Assembly (NCBI GenBank): GCA_964446385.1
Contig: CAYUOH010000021.1
Coordinates: forward strand, 1-17,363
Length of the DNA: 17,363 nt
Origin: CAYSRC01 sp964446385
Lineage (GTDB): Bacteria > Bacillota > Clostridia > Oscillospirales > Ruminococcaceae
Reading direction: 5' to 3'
Positions 13,787 to 17,363 of this stretch are shown piece after piece (position 1 is the first letter of the stretch; every line of letters begins with the position of its first letter). Below the pieces are notes generated by a model that saw nothing but the letters and a program-made list of their open reading frames with translations, was not told the DNA's origin and did not search any database. The translations under genes and the position numbers were made by a program.

Positions 13787-14297
13787 CGTAAAGCAACCCC
13801 GCAATCGGTTTAATGTATACAGTAGTGCTCTCGGGCGTGGCTGTTATTAACGGGATAAATTCTTTCACGGCGGGGATCATCCGTTCCTCACCGTTTTCCA
13901 TCCGTATATGATAAACATCCCTGCCTGCAGGAGAGGTAACGTCGGTTATATTGCCGTAGCGTTCCCCTGTTTCGGAGTCCAGAACTTCCGCGCCTATCAG
14001 ATCGGCGATGAAAAAAGTTTCCTTCGGAAGATAGATATCATCCCTGTTGAGGTAGAGATTACGGCCGATATATCTGCGGGCGGCATCCACGTTGTCGATA
14101 CCTTCGAACGCCACCAGAACCATGTTGTTATGTACCCTGGCCTCCTTTAGCTTTACCGGAGACTTGCCCTCATCATCAAAATACAGGGTCTTTAAACTGC
14201 AGAAATCATTTGCCGTATCGGTGCCGGGATAAACTTTGAGCTCCCCGTTAATGCCGTGTACGGATACTATTTCACCGGCCTCAAGATATTGTTTCAT
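13776..14297 (-). CDS. rimM: Ribosome maturation factor RimM
   Basis: RimM assists late 30S assembly, binding uS19 near the 16S 3' domain. The 173-residue protein has the N-terminal beta-barrel (EAGEIVSVHGINGELKVYP, about 6-24) and the C-terminal PRC-barrel (about 95-170, with DLIGAEVLDSETGERYG and MIPAVKEFIPLI). Length is normal. AAGGA precedes ATG 14297 by about 11 bases. It lies between khpA and trmD as in most Bacillota. The 60-base gap to khpA holds a 10-bp hairpin. Confidence 0.96.
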   Translation of the reverse strand: MKQYLEAGEIVSVHGINGELKVYPGTDTANDFCSLKTLYFDDEGKSPVKLKEARVHNNMVLVAFEGIDNVDAARRYIGRNLYLNRDDIYLPKETFFIADLIGAEVLDSETGERYGNITDVTSPAGRDVYHIRMENGEERMIPAVKEFIPLITATPESTTVYIKPIAGLLYDED

Positions 14298-14320
14298 TAT
14301 ATAATGTTCCTTATTTTAAA

Positions 14321-14344
14321 TGGGCGAAGATAATTCTCCGCCCA
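14321..14344 (-). other. Stable hairpin in the khpA-rimM gap
   Basis: TGGGCGGAGA pairs over 10 bases (one G-T) with TCTTCGCCCA around ATTA. The tail is ATTTAAAATAAGG, too poor in T for a clear terminator, and it ends near the rimM Shine-Dalgarno sequence. A role in attenuation, RNA processing or stability is inference. Confidence 0.6.
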
Positions 14345-14357
14345 AATAATTTACAAA

Positions 14358-14597
14358 TTAATCTATTTCAACACTGACTTTCACGTTGGCTCTGACCGAG
14401 GCAGCGCGCATAACGGTACGTATGGCCTTGGCTATGCGACCCTGCTTGCCGATAACTCTGCCTGTGTCGTCGGGGGCAACGGAAAGATGCAGCACAATGG
14501 TACCGTCCTCGGAGGGTTCATCCTGGATGACGGATACCGCGTCCTTGTTATCTACAAGGCTCTTGGCGATATTTTCAAGCAGCTCTTTCATTTTCAT
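14358..14597 (-). CDS. khpA: KH-domain RNA-binding protein KhpA (YlqC)
   Basis: A 79-residue single type-II KH domain with the RNA-binding GxxG loop GRVIGKQGRIAKAIRTVMRA. KhpA pairs with KhpB in other Bacillota and affects RNA stability and cell elongation; the exact function here is not visible. It follows rpsP by 11 bases, its standard place in the ffh-rpsP-rimM-trmD operon. The start is uncertain by two codons (ATG 14597 or 14591), since no strong Shine-Dalgarno sequence is present; coupling to rpsP may compensate. Confidence 0.93.
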   Translation of the reverse strand: MKMKELLENIAKSLVDNKDAVSVIQDEPSEDGTIVLHLSVAPDDTGRVIGKQGRIAKAIRTVMRAASVRANVKVSVEID

Positions 14598-14608
14598 TTA
14601 CCGGGTGC

Positions 14609-14848
14609 TCAGATGATTTCATGCTTCTTGAGCAGGGTCTTAAGAATATCGGTGGGCTGTGCTCCGTTGGCAATCCACTGTTTTATCTTGTCTGCGTCCA
14701 CGTTGAATACGGTAGGTTCCTTTGTAGGATCATAATAACCCAGTTCTTCAATAAAGCGGCCGTCACGGGGTGAACGGCTGTCTGCTACAACGATGCGGTA
14801 TGTGGGCTGTTTCTTGGCACCCATACGGCGCAGTCTGATTTTTACCAT
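14609..14848 (-). CDS. rpsP: 30S ribosomal protein bS16
   Basis: The 79-residue product has the diagnostic N-terminus MVKIRLRRMGAKKQPTYRIVVADSRSPRDGRFIEELG-type run and the GYYDPTKEPT segment. Length is normal for bS16. GGAGGA lies about 9 bases before the ATG. It is the third gene of the operon, 75 bases after ffh; the gap holds a short AT-rich imperfect hairpin but no clear terminator. Confidence 0.98.
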   Translation of the reverse strand: MVKIRLRRMGAKKQPTYRIVVADSRSPRDGRFIEELGYYDPTKEPTVFNVDADKIKQWIANGAQPTDILKTLLKKHEII

Positions 14849-14923
14849 GATAATTCTTCCTCCAAAAAAGCTAAATAATTATTTATTATTGTTAATCCGA
14901 ATAAACGGATAACATAAACAGGA

Positions 14924-16252
14924 TCAGAAAGGCATATTCATTCCACCGAAACCTCTGCCGCGGCGTTTACCTTTTCGGTTCATTTGCTTCATCATTTTGT
15001 TGGTCTGCTCAAACTGGTGGAGAAGGCGGTTAACGTCCTCGACCTTTGTACCGCTGCCGGAGGCGATACGGCGCTTGCGTGAGGCGTTTATAATGTCGGG
15101 CTTTGATCTTTCGGCGGGGTTCATGCTTTGGATGATGCATTCGGTCCGCTTGAAGGCCTTTTCATCGATGGCCTCTTCTGGGATCTGGGCACCGCCGGGC
15201 ATCATTGCCATAAGTTGACGGATATTCCCCATGGACTTAAGCTGTGCAAGTTGGTCCAGAAGGTCGTTCATATCCAGGCCTTTTTTCATCTTTTTGGCCA
15301 TTTCCACGGCCTTTTCGGCATCTATGTTCTGCTCTGCCTTTTCGATTAATGACAAAACATCGCCCATACCGAGAATTCGGGAGGCCATGCGGTCGGGATG
15401 GAAAAGCTCGATATCGTCAAGCTTTTCACCGATTCCGGCATATTTAATAGGCTTACCCGTGACGTTAAGGACTGACAGAGCGGCTCCGCCTCGGGTGTCA
15501 CCGTCAAGTTTGGTAAGGATAACGCCGTCTATTCCAATCTGCTCGTTGAAGGCTGAGGCAACATTTACGGCGTCCTGGCCTGTCATGGAGTCAACTACGA
15601 GAAGCGTCTCGTCTACCGGTACGGCTGACTTGATATCCTTAAGCTCGTACATTAGCTGTTCATCGACGTGCAGACGGCCGGCCGTATCTATCATAATAAT
15701 GTCGTATCCGTAGTCCCTGGAATAGGAATAGGCTGCTTTTGCGATTATTGCAGGTTTTTCGGTACCCATTTCGTAGAAACCGACATCGCAGGAATTTGCA
15801 AGAATTTTTAGCTGTTCGATAGCTGCGGGACGGTAGATATCGCAGGCAACCAATATCGGCCTGTGCCCTTCCTTACGAAACATATTCGCCAGCTTGGCGG
15901 AGTGGGTGGTTTTACCGGAACCCTGAAGACCGCACATCAGAATAATCGTGGGCGGATGGGAATTAAGCTTGATACCGGCGGAATCGGTACCCATAAGAGT
16001 TGTAAGCTCTTCGTTGACGATTTTTATTACCTGCTGGGCGGGGGTAAGGCTTTTCATGACCTCGGCGCCCACAGCCCTCTCAGACACGCCGGTTACAAAA
16101 TCTTTGGCAACCTTGTAGTTGACATCAGCCTCAAGCAGAGCAAGACGAACCTCGCGCATAGCTTCCTTGATATCAGCCTCTGACAACTTGCCCTTGCCTT
16201 TAAGACGGGAAAAGACATTATTCAGTTTTTGTGTTAAACCTTCGAATGCCAT
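14924..16252 (-). CDS. ffh: Signal recognition particle protein Ffh
   Basis: Ffh binds SRP RNA and signal sequences emerging from the ribosome and delivers the complex to FtsY at the membrane. The 442-residue protein has the helical N domain (1-95), a GTPase domain with GLQGSGKTT (108-116), DTAGR (189-193) and TKLDGDTRGGA (247-257), and a methionine-rich M domain (about 325-442, MNDLLDQLAQLKSMGNIRQLMAMMPGG region) that holds the signal peptide and RNA. The C-terminus is basic and glycine-rich. Length is normal. It follows ylxM by 12 bases. The SRP RNA gene is not recognised in this window. Confidence 0.98.
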   Translation of the reverse strand: MAFEGLTQKLNNVFSRLKGKGKLSEADIKEAMREVRLALLEADVNYKVAKDFVTGVSERAVGAEVMKSLTPAQQVIKIVNEELTTLMGTDSAGIKLNSHPPTIILMCGLQGSGKTTHSAKLANMFRKEGHRPILVACDIYRPAAIEQLKILANSCDVGFYEMGTEKPAIIAKAAYSYSRDYGYDIIMIDTAGRLHVDEQLMYELKDIKSAVPVDETLLVVDSMTGQDAVNVASAFNEQIGIDGVILTKLDGDTRGGAALSVLNVTGKPIKYAGIGEKLDDIELFHPDRMASRILGMGDVLSLIEKAEQNIDAEKAVEMAKKMKKGLDMNDLLDQLAQLKSMGNIRQLMAMMPGGAQIPEEAIDEKAFKRTECIIQSMNPAERSKPDIINASRKRRIASGSGTKVEDVNRLLHQFEQTNKMMKQMNRKGKRRGRGFGGMNMPF

Positions 16253-16264
16253 ATCAGTAAATCC

Positions 16265-16633
16265 TTATATCAGGTCTTCAAGACCGTTTACCGCATGCTC
16301 GATAGCGGAAGTCTTGTCGTTGATTTTTAACGGACCGCCGATGGAATCGTTAGCGATACTTATATCGCGGCTGAAGACACGGATGGCATCGACCTGCTCC
16401 CGGATGTAGTTGCGCTTGGCGCAGAGACCAAGTTTTTCTTCGTATTCGGCCATTGCTGCCTCGGAACGTTTTATAAAATCTCGGGCACCCTGCCTCGTGA
16501 TACCGCAGTGATTGGCTATCTCCGCAAGCGACCAGTCTTCGTTATAGTATAAATCGACAACCTCAAGTTGTTTATCGGTCAGGAGACAGCCGTAGGTATC
16601 GATAAGATATGCCCATTTCAGATTTTTGGCCAT
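16265..16633 (-). CDS. ylxM: YlxM/UPF0122 helix-turn-helix protein
   Basis: The 122-residue protein has a sigma-factor-like helix-turn-helix (about 18-60; LTDKQLEVVDLYYNEDWSLAEIANHCGITRQGARDFIKR) typical of YlxM, which is thought to modulate SRP function and is nearly always beside ffh. The helical C-terminal part is more diverged. It is the first gene of the operon here: ftsY, its usual upstream partner, is absent and a strong promoter precedes it. A weak GGTG precedes the ATG. Confidence 0.93.
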   Translation of the reverse strand: MAKNLKWAYLIDTYGCLLTDKQLEVVDLYYNEDWSLAEIANHCGITRQGARDFIKRSEAAMAEYEEKLGLCAKRNYIREQVDAIRVFSRDISIANDSIGGPLKINDKTSAIEHAVNGLEDLI

Positions 16634-16686
16634 AAATGCACCGCCCGGGTCTTTAGTTTGTAAAGCAACAAGGCTTTATGAAGCTC

Positions 16687-16715
16687 AGTATACACATTTC
16701 GCCCTCGTGTGTCAA
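16687..16715 (-). promoter_or_regulatory. Sigma-A promoter of the ylxM-ffh-rpsP-khpA-rimM-trmD operon
   Basis: Perfect TTGACA (16715-16710), 17-base spacer, TATACT (16692-16687). Transcription would start near 16680, about 47 bases before ylxM. Confidence 0.9.
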
Positions 16716-17088
16716 GCGTTATCACTTGACAGATAGACAGTTTTCTCACTTAACACTCACAGCCTTTTCATATTCATTTGAGGGTACTAAAGGCAAAACC
16801 ATTATGGTTAACGACGGGAATAAAATAATAAAATCCTTGTGCGACGGTTTGAATACCGCGAATGGCAAACAAGCGGCTTAATCAAGAAGGATAGAGGTAT
16901 TTACCGTTCTTCATCATAATAAAAATCATTTTTCAATTGCGTGATTCTGTAAGGAGGCATTCTAAGTTATATCGTCTATTTGCAGCTTTCGATCTCTCTC
17001 AATTTAAATTCCGGACGTTTGATAACTTCATTTCCGAGATGAGTACCTTCAATTCTCTCAAAATAAACAATATAAACAATAATCCGAA
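16716..17088. other. Gene-poor region between the SRP operon and tRNA-Lys
   Basis: About 370 bases without a convincing gene. The plus strand holds a 67-codon frame (16678-16881) that overlaps the ffh-operon promoter, and within it a 25-codon frame from ATG 16804 with AAAGG 10 bases upstream; neither resembles a known protein. A TTGACA on the plus strand at 16726-16731 has no good -10 partner. AAGGAGG at 16951-16957 has no start codon at a usable distance. The region ends in a strong plus-strand terminator, so an unannotated small RNA or peptide transcript is possible. Confidence 0.4.
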
Positions 17089-17127
17089 CCCGTCTCCCAC
17101 AGGGAAGACCAGTTCGGATTTTTTATT
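17089..17127 (+). terminator. Strong intrinsic terminator on the plus strand with no obvious gene
   Basis: AATCCGAAC pairs with GTTCGGATT (9 bp), and inside it GTCTCCC pairs with GGGaAGAC around ACA; TTTTTTATTT follows on the plus strand. On the minus strand the tail is TTATTGTTTAT, weaker, though it could still serve tRNA-Lys, whose CCA ends one base away. Confidence 0.8.
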
Positions 17128-17203
17128 TGGTGCACCATCAGGGACTCGAACCCAGGACACCCTGATTAAGAGTCAGGTGCTCTACCAACTGAGCTAATGG
17201 TGC
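17128..17203 (-). tRNA. tRNA-Lys (anticodon CTT)
   Basis: A 76-base cloverleaf on the minus strand: perfect acceptor stem GCACCAT/ATGGTGC, D arm GCTCAGTTGG, anticodon stem CCTGA/TCAGG around CTCTTAA (anticodon CTT), T loop TTCGAGT, discriminator A, encoded CCA. Its own promoter is 23 bases upstream. Confidence 0.96.
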
Positions 17204-17225
17204 CTATTCAATTCATGCAAAAGGT

Positions 17226-17254
17226 ATAGTACCATATCAAAAAGTTGATGTCAA
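17226..17254 (-). promoter_or_regulatory. Sigma-A promoter of tRNA-Lys
   Basis: Perfect TTGACA (17254-17249), 17-base spacer, TACTAT (17231-17226). Transcription would start near 17219, about 16 bases before the mature tRNA. Confidence 0.9.
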
Positions 17255-17278
17255 TAAAAATAAGGGAGGCTTAATTGG

Positions 17279-17307
17279 AAAAAGCACCTACTATGTAAGT
17301 GCTTTTT
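17279..17307 (-). terminator. Terminator after tRNA-Gln
   Basis: AAAAAGCAC and GTGCTTTTT form a 9-bp stem, extended by partial pairing of CTA and TAA, with T runs on both strands. It lies directly after the CCA end of tRNA-Gln and before the tRNA-Lys promoter. Confidence 0.85.
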
Positions 17308-17308
17308 C

Positions 17309-17363
17309 TGGCTGGGCCGGCTGGATTTGAACCAGCGGAATGACGGAGTCAAAGTCCGTTGCC
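17309..17363 (-). tRNA. tRNA-Gln (anticodon TTG), partial
   Basis: The minus strand shows the 3' 55 bases of a tRNA: anticodon stem ACGGA/TCCGT around CTTTGAC (anticodon TTG), T stem GCTGG/CCAGC around TTCAAAT, discriminator G and encoded CCA. The D arm and 5' acceptor strand lie beyond the window edge. Confidence 0.92.

Noticed and set aside
14880..14915. Imperfect hairpin between ffh and rpsP
   Set aside because: Core of only a few G-C pairs, with a bulge and no T tail; likely chance in AT-rich spacer DNA.
15231..15713. 160-codon plus-strand frame opposite ffh
   Set aside because: Antisense to the conserved GTPase domain of ffh; low-complexity serine-rich product with no ribosome binding site.
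16678..16881. 67-codon plus-strand frame near the ylxM promoter
   Set aside because: It starts within the transcribed leader and promoter of the SRP operon, has no ribosome binding site at its start and no recognisable similarity; the internal 25-codon frame at 16804 is mentioned only as a possibility.
16937..17197. 86-codon plus-strand frame ending in tRNA-Lys
   Set aside because: It runs through the terminator and backwards through tRNA-Lys, and AAGGAGG at 16951 lies inside it rather than ahead of its start.

Overview
The window reads as chromosomal housekeeping DNA from a member of the Bacillota, most likely class Clostridia. Reasons: an HPr with both His15 and Ser46, a ylxM-ffh-rpsP-khpA-rimM-trmD cluster, a YlmH-type S4 protein, a PDZ/radical-SAM DUF512 protein next to der, encoded CCA on every tRNA, AGGAGG-type ribosome binding sites and near-consensus sigma-A promoters. 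Family or genus cannot be fixed from the sequence. No phage, insertion sequence, CRISPR array or defence system was seen.

Layout, left to right. (1) 1-850: a divergent pair in visibly AT-rich DNA, a partial yjbQ-family gene (-) and an HU gene (+) with promoter and terminator. (2) 852-1252: a tRNA operon (-), Met-Trp-Asp-Thr, with its own promoter and terminator. (3) 1270-5814: a compact minus-strand operon DUF512 radical SAM - der - plsY - rmuC. (4) 5841-6169: rpmF with its own promoter and terminator. (5) 6177-7967: pgi followed by a small P-loop protein (-). (6) 8058-9118: ylmH (+), then about 270 bases of non-coding DNA that can fold into a long branched structure and end in a strong terminator, a candidate structured RNA. 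(7) 9189-10757: rsmD - coaD - coiled-coil protein (-). (8) 10754-12966: ptsH (HPr) and uvrC (-), separated by a terminator hairpin. (9) 13091-16715: the SRP/ribosome maturation operon ylxM - ffh - rpsP - khpA - rimM - trmD (-). (10) 16716-17363: a gene-poor stretch with an orphan plus-strand terminator, then tRNA-Lys and a partial tRNA-Gln (-).

Most genes serve translation and ribosome biogenesis (bL32, bS16, RimM, TrmD, RsmD, Der, KhpA, tRNAs, YlmH), with SRP targeting (Ffh, YlxM), CoA synthesis (CoaD), phospholipid synthesis (PlsY), glycolysis (Pgi), sugar signalling (HPr), DNA repair (UvrC, RmuC) and chromosome packing (HU). Promoters are unusually legible: eight of nine boundaries listed with both boxes on firm footing carry -35/-10 pairs 17 bp apart (rsmD has 18).

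The items most worth a second look are the unidentified structured region at 8865-9118, the terminator with no obvious gene at 17089-17127, the mismatched acceptor stem of tRNA-Thr at the edge of the AT-rich flank, and two small conserved-looking proteins of unknown role (6177-6581 and 9189-9656). Nothing here proves a new system.
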